Source of the DNA: CAZABG01 sp964483465
GTDB lineage: Bacteria > Chlamydiota > Chlamydiia > Chlamydiales > Parachlamydiaceae
Length of the DNA stretch: 61,774 bases
Reading direction: 5' to 3'
Assembly: GCA_964483465.1 (NCBI GenBank)
Contig: CAZABG010000003.1
Coordinates: 1-61,774 of the forward strand
Each line of letters opens with the position of its first letter. Within the stretch, counting starts at the first letter, position 1. The notes under the pieces are model-generated. The model did no database searches and was not told the DNA's origin. It saw only the letters and a program-made list of their open reading frames with translations. The position numbers and the translations under genes were made by a program. Below, in pieces: positions 43,270-53,700 of the stretch.

Positions 43270-44402
43270 TTTTTTCCTTTATTTTCGAGTAATTTGAATT
43301 CGGGTCCATTCAAGAAAAGCGCGTTTTTAAGCGAAATTTTGAATTTGTAGAGGTTATGGGTCAAAAGATGGGAAGCCGATTCCGATATCGCATGCAGTTT
43401 GCCGATAATCTCTTTGTAGGGGATGCGTGTAGGACCAATAACGCCAATTACCCCGGCAGGTCTATGGTTAATGTGGTAAGGGATAGTGATAAGGGATAAA
43501 TCGCCTGAGCGAAGAGAGTAGGGGGTTAAATCGCTTCCAATCCAAAGACGGACTGAGTTGTGCTTGATTCCATCTTTGCAAATAAGCCGAAGGGTCTGGT
43601 CATTTTCAAATAACGCAAGGCTTGCGCTTAAGGCGGAAGCATCGTGGAACTCAGGATAATTCAATAGCTTCGAAAATCCGGTTTTAAATAGTTTATCTTC
43701 CCAGGTATGGGTCGATCCAACCAAATATCGAATCATCGCCTCGTTGTAAAATTTTTGGGCGATCTTCTCTTCTTCGGGTTCAAGATTTTCTGGACGTGGA
43801 AGATTTAAAAGGCGCGATTTAAAATAGGATTCAATTCGTTTTGCGCCAAATGTGTGTATGGGTTTTTCAGAAAAGAGCGTTTCGGTCTGGATCTGGCCAA
43901 AATCGGTAATAAGCGCGACGAGAAGCCGGTTTTGATCGATGGTTACAACTTTTACATCTAAAATAGTGTCATGATCAAAGCGGGGCAGTGTAATGAATGT
44001 CGCAAGAGAAGATAGGCGGGATAATTCTTCCGCGATTGTTTGCAGGGCTTTTAGAACTTCTTTCGTCTCGATTTGGCCAAGCACATGAATTTCTTTCATG
44101 GTCTTCGCGTCGATGACCCCTTTATCAAGCATTTCCTGAGCATAAACTTTAAACGCAAGAGAGGTAGGGATACGGCCGCCTGAGGCGTGCTGCTGGGTTA
44201 AGTAGCCTGCATCTTCCAAGTTGGCGAAATAGTTACGCAATGTAGCGGAACTAAGATCGTCAAAACCGGCCTCTTTTAAAGTAGCCGATCCAACCGGTTT
44301 GCCATTCAGAATGTAGTATTCGATCAAGCCGAATAAAACCTTCTTTTCCCGATCGCCTTTGGCCGATCTTTTTGGGGTGGAAGGGGTCAATACTCTTACC
44401 AT
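43266..44402 (-). CDS. hrcA: heat-inducible repressor HrcA
   Basis: HrcA binds CIRCE and represses heat-shock genes. The N-terminal winged helix (KKVLFGLIEYYILNGKPVGS followed by LSSATLRNYFANLEDAGYLT) and the C-terminal GVIGVIGPTRIPYKEIIGKL region are typical. The C-terminus is extended by about 30 residues (to LLENKGKK), as in chlamydial HrcA, where that tail modulates GroEL-dependent activity. ATG at 44402 has GAGG 5 bases upstream, which itself lies next to the predicted -10. Confidence 0.95.
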   Translation of the reverse strand: MVRVLTPSTPKRSAKGDREKKVLFGLIEYYILNGKPVGSATLKEAGFDDLSSATLRNYFANLEDAGYLTQQHASGGRIPTSLAFKVYAQEMLDKGVIDAKTMKEIHVLGQIETKEVLKALQTIAEELSRLSSLATFITLPRFDHDTILDVKVVTIDQNRLLVALITDFGQIQTETLFSEKPIHTFGAKRIESYFKSRLLNLPRPENLEPEEEKIAQKFYNEAMIRYLVGSTHTWEDKLFKTGFSKLLNYPEFHDASALSASLALFENDQTLRLICKDGIKHNSVRLWIGSDLTPYSLRSGDLSLITIPYHINHRPAGVIGVIGPTRIPYKEIIGKLHAISESASHLLTHNLYKFKISLKNALFLNGPEFKLLENKGKK

Positions 44403-44410
44403 ATAGCCTC

Positions 44411-44440
44411 ATTATGTAAAGAGGGAAAATTAATAGTCAA
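44411..44440 (-). promoter_or_regulatory. candidate promoter of hrcA
   Basis: On the minus strand TTGACT (44435-44440) is followed after 18 bp by CATAAT (44411-44416). The CIRCE element lies just upstream of the -35. The start codon is only 8 bp beyond the -10, so either this promoter gives a nearly leaderless message or the true promoter lies upstream, inside the end of the dehydrogenase gene. Confidence 0.4.
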
Positions 44441-44447
44441 TCTTAAT

Positions 44448-44474
44448 TTAGCACTCGAATTAATCGAGTGCTAT
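44448..44474 (-). promoter_or_regulatory. CIRCE operator
   Basis: TTAGCACTC, nine bases, then GAGTGCTAT matches the CIRCE consensus TTAGCACTC-N9-GAGTGCTAA in 17 of 18 positions. It controls the hrcA-grpE-dnaK operon. It contains the stop codon of the upstream glutamate dehydrogenase gene, so the operator is partly coding sequence. Confidence 0.93.
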
Positions 44475-47400
44475 TTCGTCTAGGGCGATCGGCAAAACAT
44501 CGACAATAGATGGGGACCAGTCAAGCCCTTTTTTATAAACGAGTTGGGCTGCAATATCGACCGCTATAATCGCTTTTTTATGCGATTCCGGGATTTCGGA
44601 CATTAAGTTGTCTTTGTACTTAGTCCTTAAGGTTTTAAGGCAGTAATGTAAAAATCTTTTTACTAAGGGGTCTTCCGGGTTATCGCTAAGCTTCTTATCC
44701 TCAAGAAATAAGAGGATTTGATCGGTAAATTTGTTAATTTTTTCAGATATTTTAGCCGAAATGAGGGTCAATTTTTCGCCGGTTTGAGCATGGGTCTTTA
44801 AAAGGAGGTTGGCTTCAAGGAAAGCAAAACCCTTTAGCCTCTCAAGAATTTCGGGAACGAGAATCGCTTTTTCTTTTAAGAAGGTTTCATCTCCAATAGC
44901 CAAGCCTGCCTGTACTTCAAAAGAAGAGCAGATAACGCCTGTTTTATTCGCAGAGGAATCTTTGATGATCAGGCATTTTAAGGCTTCCAGTTTTTCTCTT
45001 GCCGGAGGGGTAATATAAAGATTTGCGCCTTCAACAATAAGATAAGAAGTTGGTTTCCCTGCATCATCCAGGTAATCTTTCAGATTGTGATCGTTTAAAG
45101 TTTTGGGCCTTCCGCCGCCCGGAATAAAGACATCAGCCTTTGTCTTGTGTATAGTGGTTCTATAAACATGATTCATTTCAGATCCGTTTAACCACTCTTC
45201 AATAATTTTGCCTTTCTCCTTTTTATAGAGAAGCGTTTGGATGGAAAGGGCGCTATCCTGTTTTTTGCTTTCAAGATCAAGCAAAAATCCTTCATCGTTT
45301 AGTTTTTCTGGCGGATAGAAGCGAACGGGTTTTCTTTCTTTAAAAAGATTCGCAAGGATAGCTTTATCAAGCCCTTTAGGGTCGTAGATTGTCCCCGAAA
45401 TGTCGGTGATGGCAATTATTTTAGCTGTATTTGGATAGTATTTATAGAAGTTTAGAATTTGATTTCCAGCGACATCTCCGTCAGGCCCGCCTGACATCTT
45501 AACGGTGAAAGGATCTTTTTTAGGATCTATGCCGGTAAATTTAAGCAGTTCTTCTACATATACATTCAATCCAAGCGAAGTCACCCCATATTCCTTATGG
45601 TTGATCCCCGCTTTAGGTTTGCTTGAGATAAAGGCGGAACCTGGCTTATAGCCAACGCTTTTGCTTTTGTCGGCGATCCATTGGATGATTTCATTATGCA
45701 TGTTCTCATCAGGGCCAAGGTATAAATATTCAGGTATCTTATAGTAGTCGACGATGTTCTTTGTTTTAAGCGTGCCGTCAGGATAGCAATTTACAAGAGT
45801 TAATAAGCTATCTATAAAAGAGCGCTGCGATTGATGTAGGTATTCTTTTTTTTGCTCTGTTCGGAAGTGCTCCAAATTATCATCGATAGCGGTTTCATCG
45901 ATTTTTGATAATTCAAGTTCTCGTTTAAGAATATTAATTTCGGTTGTGATTTGATCATCGGGTTTTAAGAAGATGATTCCTTTTGCACCCCCTTCCGGGA
46001 TATCTTTATTCTTATATTGCTGGGTCAAAGCGAGATTATAACACTCAGAAAATATTTGATTTCTCTCATGCGTCACGAATTCGGGACGTTCGGGCAAAAC
46101 GGTTCTAAGCCCGCCGCGCGCAAGATCTTTAAATCGTATATGGTAGCCAAAAAAGTGCAGCCCTTTAATGAAGAAAATCCCATAGGGGAGGATAGGGAAT
46201 TTATGCGTCCTGTCAAAGGGGAGCTCTTCGAGATAAGCTGGATCCATTCTGAAGCTAATCGAGGAGTAATTTTGCGTATATATGTTGGTTTTAAGGCAGT
46301 AGTCGACCATCATGATCGCCATCATTAATATATTGCGCCGTCTCGTATCGGCATCTACATATCCGGTATCTAATTTATTAATGGCCTGGATGAACTGGTC
46401 TTTTAAAGCCTGATAGGCGTCGTTATTATGCTCTATGGGATGAAACTTTAACCTGAAACATTCTGTCAGACTCTGGGTAAGTTCAGGGTGGCGTATAAAC
46501 GCCTCTTCAATATTTTCTACCGTATAGAGATTTGGATCGACATGAACCAATTCTTGATGGATAAAAAGGGTTGCCGATCTAAGAAAATTACCCATAACGG
46601 CGGGGATAATTTTTTTAGAGACAAGTTTTTCGTGGATAATATCGAACGTTGCAAAATATTTGCTTGTAGCAAGTTCTCTTAGGAAGTCGGGCATGTTTGC
46701 CACATCCCAGGCAGCCTCGCCATTTGCTCCATGTATGCTTAAAGCCATGATTAAGATACTGTCAGAGCTGTAAGGGTTAATATAAGTTGCATTTACACGG
46801 CGCATAATGAGGCCGCTGCGATGGATTACAAGCGCTAAACGATAAAGAAAGTTGTTTTTCGGCGTATTTTTCCAAGCCAAAACGATTTGCATCGAGGGTT
46901 TTCCCTCTTCCTTCCATTTTTCGTCATAACGGACTTCATATTGGCAATTGTCCCGAGTTTTAGCTCTAAAAAACATCTCTAAAGCTAAAATCAATCTGTC
47001 AAGCGGGAGGGAGCGGGAAAACGGCGCGTTGATTTGACCTATTAACTCCTCAAATTCATTTTCTGTAAGTTCCGGATTTCTTTTTTTTAATTCTTGATAA
47101 AGTTCTTTTTTGGATTCTTTCGGAAATGTTTTTTCAATGGGCTCATACGCTTCAGTAAAATAAATCATCCCAATACGGATGAGCTGATTTGTATTCGTTA
47201 AAGGTGTTTTAGAAACGTAAGTCAGGTAGTTTTTGATTCCGTAATCGGCATAACTGGATAAAATCCTTAAATCGGCATCGGCGGAATCAAGGCACATGAC
47301 AATCGCCGCATGCTTTAAGTTAATGGTGCAAAAATAATCCTGGAGATCAAATCCCATTAAATTATGGGTTATCAGCATGATGTTTTCTTGCGACATTTCA

Positions 47401-47501
47401 TCAAAAAAGCTTCTTGGCATGGCGCTTTCAAGCCAAAGATAGCACTCCTGAAATTTTTGGCTTTCAACTTCGATCGCTTTAGAAAGTTCTAGATGATTCA
47501 T
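44460..47501 (-). CDS. gdh: NAD-specific glutamate dehydrogenase, large (about 115 kDa) type
   Basis: The enzyme deaminates glutamate to 2-oxoglutarate with NAD, feeding the TCA cycle from host amino acids. At 1013 residues it fits the 115-kDa class, between the 50-kDa hexameric and the 180-kDa forms. The catalytic part shows FKDLARGGLRTVLPERPEF, DIPEGGAKGIIFLKP with the catalytic Lys, and KMSGGPDGDVAGNQIL, with the nucleotide loop in the C-terminal third. The first 450 residues are the regulatory region. It overlaps the SDR gene by 4 bases. Its stop codon lies in CIRCE, so read-through into the heat-shock operon is possible. Confidence 0.9.
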   Translation of the reverse strand: MNHLELSKAIEVESQKFQECYLWLESAMPRSFFDEMSQENIMLITHNLMGFDLQDYFCTINLKHAAIVMCLDSADADLRILSSYADYGIKNYLTYVSKTPLTNTNQLIRIGMIYFTEAYEPIEKTFPKESKKELYQELKKRNPELTENEFEELIGQINAPFSRSLPLDRLILALEMFFRAKTRDNCQYEVRYDEKWKEEGKPSMQIVLAWKNTPKNNFLYRLALVIHRSGLIMRRVNATYINPYSSDSILIMALSIHGANGEAAWDVANMPDFLRELATSKYFATFDIIHEKLVSKKIIPAVMGNFLRSATLFIHQELVHVDPNLYTVENIEEAFIRHPELTQSLTECFRLKFHPIEHNNDAYQALKDQFIQAINKLDTGYVDADTRRRNILMMAIMMVDYCLKTNIYTQNYSSISFRMDPAYLEELPFDRTHKFPILPYGIFFIKGLHFFGYHIRFKDLARGGLRTVLPERPEFVTHERNQIFSECYNLALTQQYKNKDIPEGGAKGIIFLKPDDQITTEINILKRELELSKIDETAIDDNLEHFRTEQKKEYLHQSQRSFIDSLLTLVNCYPDGTLKTKNIVDYYKIPEYLYLGPDENMHNEIIQWIADKSKSVGYKPGSAFISSKPKAGINHKEYGVTSLGLNVYVEELLKFTGIDPKKDPFTVKMSGGPDGDVAGNQILNFYKYYPNTAKIIAITDISGTIYDPKGLDKAILANLFKERKPVRFYPPEKLNDEGFLLDLESKKQDSALSIQTLLYKKEKGKIIEEWLNGSEMNHVYRTTIHKTKADVFIPGGGRPKTLNDHNLKDYLDDAGKPTSYLIVEGANLYITPPAREKLEALKCLIIKDSSANKTGVICSSFEVQAGLAIGDETFLKEKAILVPEILERLKGFAFLEANLLLKTHAQTGEKLTLISAKISEKINKFTDQILLFLEDKKLSDNPEDPLVKRFLHYCLKTLRTKYKDNLMSEIPESHKKAIIAVDIAAQLVYKKGLDWSPSIVDVLPIALDEIALD

Positions 47502-48097
47502 TCTACCCTGTATATTTGACCCGTTTGCTTGCCTTCAACGCTTCGGCTATAAGCAAGAGCTACTCTTGCTGCGGGAGCCGGTTCAAACCCTCTAAAATAG
47601 GGTCCATAATCTTTCATCGATTCAAGGATGACAGTGGGGCTAACGCAGTTAATTCTTTGGCCTCTTGGAAGCTCGATTGCAGCGCCTATAACAAAACCAT
47701 TGATTGCCGCATTAACCATTGAAGCGGAACTTCCTGAAAATATGGGGACATTTGCTAAAATGCCTGATGTTAATGTAAAGGAGCCCCCATCATTTAAGTA
47801 GTCTCTTCCGGCTAAAACAACATTTACTTGGCCCATTAGCTTGTCATTCAATCCGATATAGTATTTTTCCTTGTCCATTCGATCCATCGGAGCAAATGCA
47901 ATTTTTCCTGTAGTGACAACAATCGCATCTACTTTGCCGGTTTTTTTGAATAAAGAGATGATAGAATCGGGAGAGGTAATATCCGTAACAAATTCCCCTT
48001 TAGAGTGTCCTACGACGATGAGATCGTGTCTTGCTCCAAGCTCTTTTTCCACCGCTTTTCCGATGGTGCCCGTTCCACCGATAAGTATTATTTTCAT
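47498..48097 (-). CDS. short-chain dehydrogenase/reductase family protein
   Basis: The 199-residue Rossmann protein begins with MKIILIGGTGTIGKAVEKEL. It shows DAIVVTTGK in place of NNAG, and GGSFTLTSGILANVPIFSG with the catalytic Ser region. The usual YxxxK pair is absent (SSASMVNAAINGFVIGAAIE). As far as I recall this compact subfamily (MKIILIG-GTIG, ELPRGQRINCVSP) commonly lacks it, so this is not decay. Substrate unknown. It overlaps the dehydrogenase gene by 4 bases and has AGAGG before its ATG. Confidence 0.85.
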   Translation of the reverse strand: MKIILIGGTGTIGKAVEKELGARHDLIVVGHSKGEFVTDITSPDSIISLFKKTGKVDAIVVTTGKIAFAPMDRMDKEKYYIGLNDKLMGQVNVVLAGRDYLNDGGSFTLTSGILANVPIFSGSSASMVNAAINGFVIGAAIELPRGQRINCVSPTVILESMKDYGPYFRGFEPAPAARVALAYSRSVEGKQTGQIYRVE

Positions 48098-48137
48098 GAA
48101 TGACCTCTAACTTGATGTCTCTAAAAATTTTTTTAAC

Positions 48138-48151
48138 TTATCTTAAGATAA
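48138..48151. repeat. perfect 14-bp palindrome TTATCTTAAGATAA
   Basis: It lies in the 73-base gap between the NACHT-like gene and the SDR gene. It may be an operator or weak terminator. The CTTAA core resembles the half-sites of the tandem boxes, but the second half-site is out of register here. Confidence 0.4.
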
Positions 48152-48170
48152 ATTGCTATCTATCTGATAT

Positions 48171-50183
48171 TTACCGGTTTAATTTTTTAAACCATTTAAT
48201 TATAGGTTGTAAGGATGGAGGTGAAATTGTATTAACTTCACCGGGTCCTTTAATTTTATCCCAATCTTCTTCAAGGCAATGAATGGCTTCATTTACTTTT
48301 TCATGAAAATTGGGGTTATCAGGATGGAGTTTTCGTGAAATAAGTTTCGTTAATAGATGCATATGAAAGGGTGTCGGATTCGCTATGTGCTTTAAAGCCT
48401 TTAAATAAACATCCGAAGGATAACGGAGCGGCTTTTCTTTATTCATGCCCTCATAAAAACGTGAAGCTTCGTCAGCTCTTAAAGGAAGTAGTTGGCATAT
48501 TTCATATTTTTCTTGAAAAACAAGCGTTTTTTGAGTTGCGAAGATAAATTTCGCATTAGGATATTCCTCTTTCCAGTCTTTAAAATAAGAAATCTCGTCG
48601 AGTGAATTTATGCCGTCAAAGATAAATAGGAAGGGGATAGTTTTTAAAATTTCTTTCGCTGAAATAAAAGGATCTAGTAGATGGGTATGCTTTTTATCCT
48701 TATCTAAGTGAATGTAGGGGATAAAATTTTTACTATCGCTATAGCTTGTTATCAAGAGGTCGGACAAATTGAATAGGGAAGCCGTTTTCCCTGAACCTCT
48801 TCCCCCTTCAAGGACTAAAATTTTATAAGGCGAGTCTAAAAATCTCTCCACGACATCTTTAAGAGGTACAATATGATGGTTATAAATAACGGTTAAGGGA
48901 AAATAAAAAACCTCAATTTGAGGGTGAAATAGGATTTCACATGTCATTTCGTCTACGATAGGATGAAAGGGAAGCGCATCCCTTTTTGATTCATAGTAAA
49001 GCGCGGGAAAATAGGCTTCTCTAAAAGTGTCAGGAAACTGCCACCTTAAATTTAAGGCCTCGCTTATTTCAACGACTTTTTGCCTTAATGATGAGCTCCA
49101 GTAATCGTTATTATGCAAGTTTTGAATAGTGTTTAAAATCCAGCGAGATAGATTTGTCCCTTCATCCGACATAAACGGTTTTCTTGGAGGCAAAAGGGAG
49201 CGAATGTGAATGAGCTTTTGAAGTGTTTTTATACTAGGGCATGCTTCCATTTCGAGATCGATATAAATGGATAATAGCTGAAATAAACAGCTTTCCTTGT
49301 CTATTTCTAGCATTTTTGGCGCTGCAAGATATTCTTTTAATAGATGCGCTTGAAGCCAGACAGGAAAAACCGAAATGTCGGTATTATAAGCATACTTAGC
49401 TTGTACGACCTCTAACGCATTTGGGTTTGTTGTAAGGTATTCTAGATATTTGCTGGAAAAATAATAATCCAAATCATCCGCATTCACAAGACCTGTCAAA
49501 GTCCAGGGGATGGGATTTCCTCTTAAAATAAAAACTTCTAAGCAAGTTGTGGTGTATTCGAGCTTAGGTAGGTTCGCAATTGAGGAATGTCTTTTGAAAT
49601 GAATTTCAATGAATTCATCAGATAAAAGATCTTTGAATTCATAGATTATTTTTTTGATGAATGCGGTGCATGCGTCGTAACGCTTAAGTTTAAAAAAAAT
49701 GACCTTCATCTGAGGAACAGTCAAAATATTTAAAAGGGGAATGACTTCTAATTCATCGGTTTCTGAAAGTGGGTTTTCTTTAAAAAAAAATTTTTGGATG
49801 ATTAGACGCCGAATATTCTCGCGCGTAAAGGGGGAGTGAATCTGAGCAAGTTCTCTTTCAATTCTGGGTTGAACGATTGATCTTGGATTTTCAAGGGAAG
49901 AAAAAGGGGATTTAGGAAGAACTTTAATACTATTATCAACGATTTCACATTCAAATTTAGAAGGATGATGAATGAAATCAAAAATGAGGAATGGGGCTAA
50001 AAAATCAGCTCCAAAATTAATTCTAAATGTTTTTTTTAGTTGAATTACTTTAGCTGTAAAAACAATGTGAGATGGAGCTATTTGAAAACTGAAAAGAAAG
50101 TGTAGTTTGTTATGGCTAAGTTCAAAGCTTTTTTTATCGCGTCTTTCAAGACAAAAAGTGTTAGGAACAATCGTTAAAGTCAT
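48171..50183 (-). CDS. NACHT-like P-loop NTPase with large unknown N-terminal region
   Basis: The 670-residue product has a single recognisable module near its C-terminus. This is Walker A EGGRGSGKTASLF (residues 459-471), followed 50 residues later by FLFIFDGINSLDEI, the acidic Walker B form seen in NACHT/STAND ATPases, and then FIFATQKTLV as sensor strand. The first 440 residues contain no repeat or domain that I recognise. NACHT proteins work in signalling, immunity and phage defence. In an intracellular bacterium an effector role is also open. No signal peptide or membrane helix is seen. Placement of the NTPase at the C-terminal end without following repeats is unusual. Confidence 0.65.
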   Translation of the reverse strand: MTLTIVPNTFCLERRDKKSFELSHNKLHFLFSFQIAPSHIVFTAKVIQLKKTFRINFGADFLAPFLIFDFIHHPSKFECEIVDNSIKVLPKSPFSSLENPRSIVQPRIERELAQIHSPFTRENIRRLIIQKFFFKENPLSETDELEVIPLLNILTVPQMKVIFFKLKRYDACTAFIKKIIYEFKDLLSDEFIEIHFKRHSSIANLPKLEYTTTCLEVFILRGNPIPWTLTGLVNADDLDYYFSSKYLEYLTTNPNALEVVQAKYAYNTDISVFPVWLQAHLLKEYLAAPKMLEIDKESCLFQLLSIYIDLEMEACPSIKTLQKLIHIRSLLPPRKPFMSDEGTNLSRWILNTIQNLHNNDYWSSSLRQKVVEISEALNLRWQFPDTFREAYFPALYYESKRDALPFHPIVDEMTCEILFHPQIEVFYFPLTVIYNHHIVPLKDVVERFLDSPYKILVLEGGRGSGKTASLFNLSDLLITSYSDSKNFIPYIHLDKDKKHTHLLDPFISAKEILKTIPFLFIFDGINSLDEISYFKDWKEEYPNAKFIFATQKTLVFQEKYEICQLLPLRADEASRFYEGMNKEKPLRYPSDVYLKALKHIANPTPFHMHLLTKLISRKLHPDNPNFHEKVNEAIHCLEEDWDKIKGPGEVNTISPPSLQPIIKWFKKLNR

Positions 50184-50225
50184 CGTATGAGGGTTTATCT
50201 TATCTCATACTTTTATGGAAGGAGT

Positions 50226-50720
50226 CTAAGGTATTTTTTTTAGTTTATTGTCCATTAAACTGATCGAAAAAAGAAGCTGAAGCAGAGGGCGAAAGTGAAC
50301 GGTAACTACGTTTCTAAGGTCAGGAAAATTCTTGACTTTATGCCAATTAGATCGCTTCTCCATCCATTTTTCAAAACTTATATCGTACGTGTAATAATGA
50401 AAAGGATGAATGACATAGTATTCTGACATGAAAAAGGTAATGAAGACTTCCTGCTCTCTTTCAAAGATATATTCTGATAATTGAATGTAACGATAGGTTC
50501 CGCAAAACTGGATAAGTGAGTTTTTGGGCAGTAATTGCGCATCCTCGTTATTCAGGCTGCTAGAGGGTTTAAACACTTGGCCGTAGATAAATGAAACACT
50601 TCGATTTATAACGCCATCATGGATTTTCCAGTGATGAAACCTTTTTTTACGGCATGTCGTATAGTGTCTTTCAAAAGGTCCTGCATTTATAGCGAGCAAG
50701 GTGTCAGGTAAAGGATTCAT
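50226..50720 (-). CDS. hypothetical protein, 164 aa
   Basis: The product begins MNPLPDTLLAINAGPFERHY and is rich in aromatic and basic residues (TCRKKRFHHWKIHDG; YYVIHPFHYYTYDISFEKW). No motif, signal peptide or membrane helix is evident. It is 42 bases upstream of the NACHT-like gene on the same strand, so the two may form a pair. Upstream AT-rich sequence has a TATAAC box about 17 bp before the ATG, with TTTAAT/ATTAAA at a register similar to the tandem boxes. I regard that as a weak match because the region is so AT-rich. Confidence 0.6.
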   Translation of the reverse strand: MNPLPDTLLAINAGPFERHYTTCRKKRFHHWKIHDGVINRSVSFIYGQVFKPSSSLNNEDAQLLPKNSLIQFCGTYRYIQLSEYIFEREQEVFITFFMSEYYVIHPFHYYTYDISFEKWMEKRSNWHKVKNFPDLRNVVTVHFRPLLQLLFSISLMDNKLKKIP

Positions 50721-50798
50721 TTGAATGAATTAATAATGTTATAATTTCTAGCTATAGTAACATTTTTAATATTAAATTAAAACTATTAGATAATTATT

Positions 50799-53700
50799 CT
50801 AGGTTTCAGCATCTCGGAGCAGTTCGATAAGTTCATCGCGTGAAAGTGTTTTAATGACTTGAGAGTCGTCTGCGCCCACAATTTCTTCCATGCGCCGCGC
50901 TTTTTTCTCAATCATCTCATGGATACGTTCTTCAACACTATTAAGGGTGACTAATTTGAAGACCTGCACCCCTCGTGTTTGACCTATTCTATGAACCCGG
51001 TCGGTCGCCTGATTTTCCCTTGCTGCGTTCCACCAACGGTCATAATGGATGACGACCGAGGCCTGCGTAAGGTCGATACCAAGACCACCGGCCTGCAGGG
51101 AGGCTACAAAGACTTTACAGTTCGGATCGTTTTGAAAACGCCCTATTTCTTCCTTGCGGTTGATTGTAGAGCCTCTTAGAGAAGCAAAACCTACTCCAAT
51201 AGAAGTTAAATAAGATTCAATAATATCGAGCATGCCTAGGAAGTGGGAAAAAACGACTACTTTTTGTTCGGAGGCAAGGGCCTCTTCAAGTAATTCTTTA
51301 AATAATTCCCATTTACCAGACGAATATTGTTCGTAGTTAGACGGCTCCTTTAAAAATAGGGCAGGATGGTTGCATATCTTCTTGAGGTTTGAAAGGAGCG
51401 CAAAAATATGAATATAGGGGATCACCTTATTATCGTCATATAGGTCCCGAACAGCACCTCTTTTGGCTTCAGCAATCAAATTGTGATAGAGGTTTACTTG
51501 ATCTGGAAGAAGGTCAGCATGCGAGATCTCTTCGATCTTTTCAGGCAGATCGGTTAATACATCTTCTTTCTTACGGCGCAAGAGGAAGGGTTTAATCAAT
51601 CTGCTTAAAGAAGCTTTAGCTTCCAGATTTTCACCTTTTTCAATCGGCTTTACAAAAGATTCGATATAGACTTGTTCAGACGGCATAAGGCCCGGTAAAA
51701 CGATATCGAAAAGGGCTTTCAGCTCTCTTAAACGGTTTTCAAGGGGAGTACCTGTAAGGCCAACACGTGTAGATGCCTTAATTTGTTTAAGAGAAAGATG
51801 GATGCGCGATAAATGGTTTTTAGCGAGCTGAATTTCATCAAAAACCGCGAGTTCAAAGGGGATGGTTTTAAATTTCTCAATTTCGTTTCTTAAAATACCG
51901 TAGGAGGTGATCACAAGATCGGCTTTTGCCATTTGGCTAAAGTCTCTTTTTAAGCCATGAAAAGTAAAATGGGTAAGGGTCGGGAAATATAGTTTGAGTT
52001 TATCTTCCCAGTGGTGAAGAACGGAGGTAGGGCATACCACTAAAAATTTAGAGTCTTTTTTGTAGGTTTGAATCGAAGCCATTAAACCCATTGCCTGGTG
52101 GGTTTTACCAAGCCCCATATCGTCGGAAAGAAGGCCCGATAAACGGTGCGTATATAAGAACCATAGCCAGTTAACGCCTACTTCCTGATAGGGGCGAAGA
52201 ACGCTTCTCAAAGCTTCATGATGAATGAGTTTGCTGGGTTTCAATTCCTGGAATTCTTTTAAAACGGGCAAATCGATCTTAACATCGGTAAGGGCGAGCA
52301 ATTTTAAAATATCAAGGCTTGAAAAGTAGGGGCGGTTCTTTGCGATATCCTTCAATACAAGTTTTAAAGGCTCAAGTTCAATATCGATCAGGCCCGCTTT
52401 CGTAAAATGAAATCGTTTCTCTTTTGTTGGGATGGGTATTCCATTTACAAGCAATTCTCCCTTATAGCTTTTTGCGGTGTCGTCCCAATCAAGCGAAGAA
52501 AAGGAAAAGGTTATGTTTTTCGGATAAGCTAGAGTGTCATCTTTTGTCGAGATGTAGGGAGCAAGCGTCTTTAACGTTTCTCCAAAAAATTTCGGGTATT
52601 CGCTTTCATGAATTATAGTGGGAGCGCGATAAGCATTTGGCAAAAAATGACGGGGAGAATAAGGAAAAAAGCCTTGATTTTCGATATAGATATAGTCATC
52701 AAAGAAGTGATATTTTTTATTCTTAAACTCCTCTTCCCATTGATAGCGGGGAATCACTTCTATTCCCTCATTAACGGGATATATATCAAGCGATGCTTGT
52801 TCAATAGGAGGCCTTTCTAAGAAGAATCCAGGGACAAGCTTTAGCTCCCGTTCATTTTTTCTTATGAAAGAAGCGACTTCATGTTCTTTTATAGGCGTGT
52901 TTAAAGGCAAGTTTGTTTCAAAAGAGCTTTTAGAAAAGAATCCTTGTCCTTTGACGTAAATTAACGAACCGAATTCATAAGATGCCGGAAGCGGCGTTGA
53001 CTTCATGCTGCTTTCTAAAGTCAAAGAATGGCGTTCGTCGACTTTATAAGATAAGACGGTTTCGATAGGCTGTAAATGGACTTTAAATCCTTCAAGACCG
53101 TTAAGATAGGCTTGATGCGTCATTACATAATCATACACTTTGTCGCGAGCAATTTTTGCCCCTTTTAAATGAGGAGGAGCATCGATAATACGCTTAAATT
53201 TTCCGTTTATGTAAAGCCAGTTTCCAAAGATCTCTCCCTCTTCAAGGTCCCCTGACTTTTGAAAATAAGGAGTAGTATGAAGGGTGCCTCTTTCAATTTT
53301 AATATCGGTGTGCAAGTGACTCGGGCTTGGATCGATTTGTATGAATTCCGAAAGATCTTGTTGGTATTTATCTAAAAAGGCGCCAACATCCGTTACTACC
53401 GGTTTGATCATTTCAAGCCGCTCAGGGTTGATGAAGCCTTTTCCTTTTTCAAAATAATAATCATGAAATTTTTTGTGAGATTTAAACGAAGTTTCTTTGT
53501 TCTTTAAATCTAAGTGGAGCGTTTTTTCTTTCGCATCAAAATGAACCTTTTCAACCTGGCTTGAAAAATCGCCAAAGAGTTTTAAATTCGAATCCACTTG
53601 GTTAAGTTTTGGGATAAGGCGATTAAGTTCTTTTTCGGTTAAGCGGTAATGAAATTCAAAGTCTTTGGTATCAACTTTAAGATCGAGAGGAATAGGATCG

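Noticed and set aside
50721..50798. Possible fifth tandem-box promoter before the 164-aa gene
   Set aside because: TTTAAT/ATTAAA at the right register and TATAAC 21 bp on are present, but the region is so AT-rich that chance is likely, and the start codon is 17 bp from the -10 rather than 6-8.
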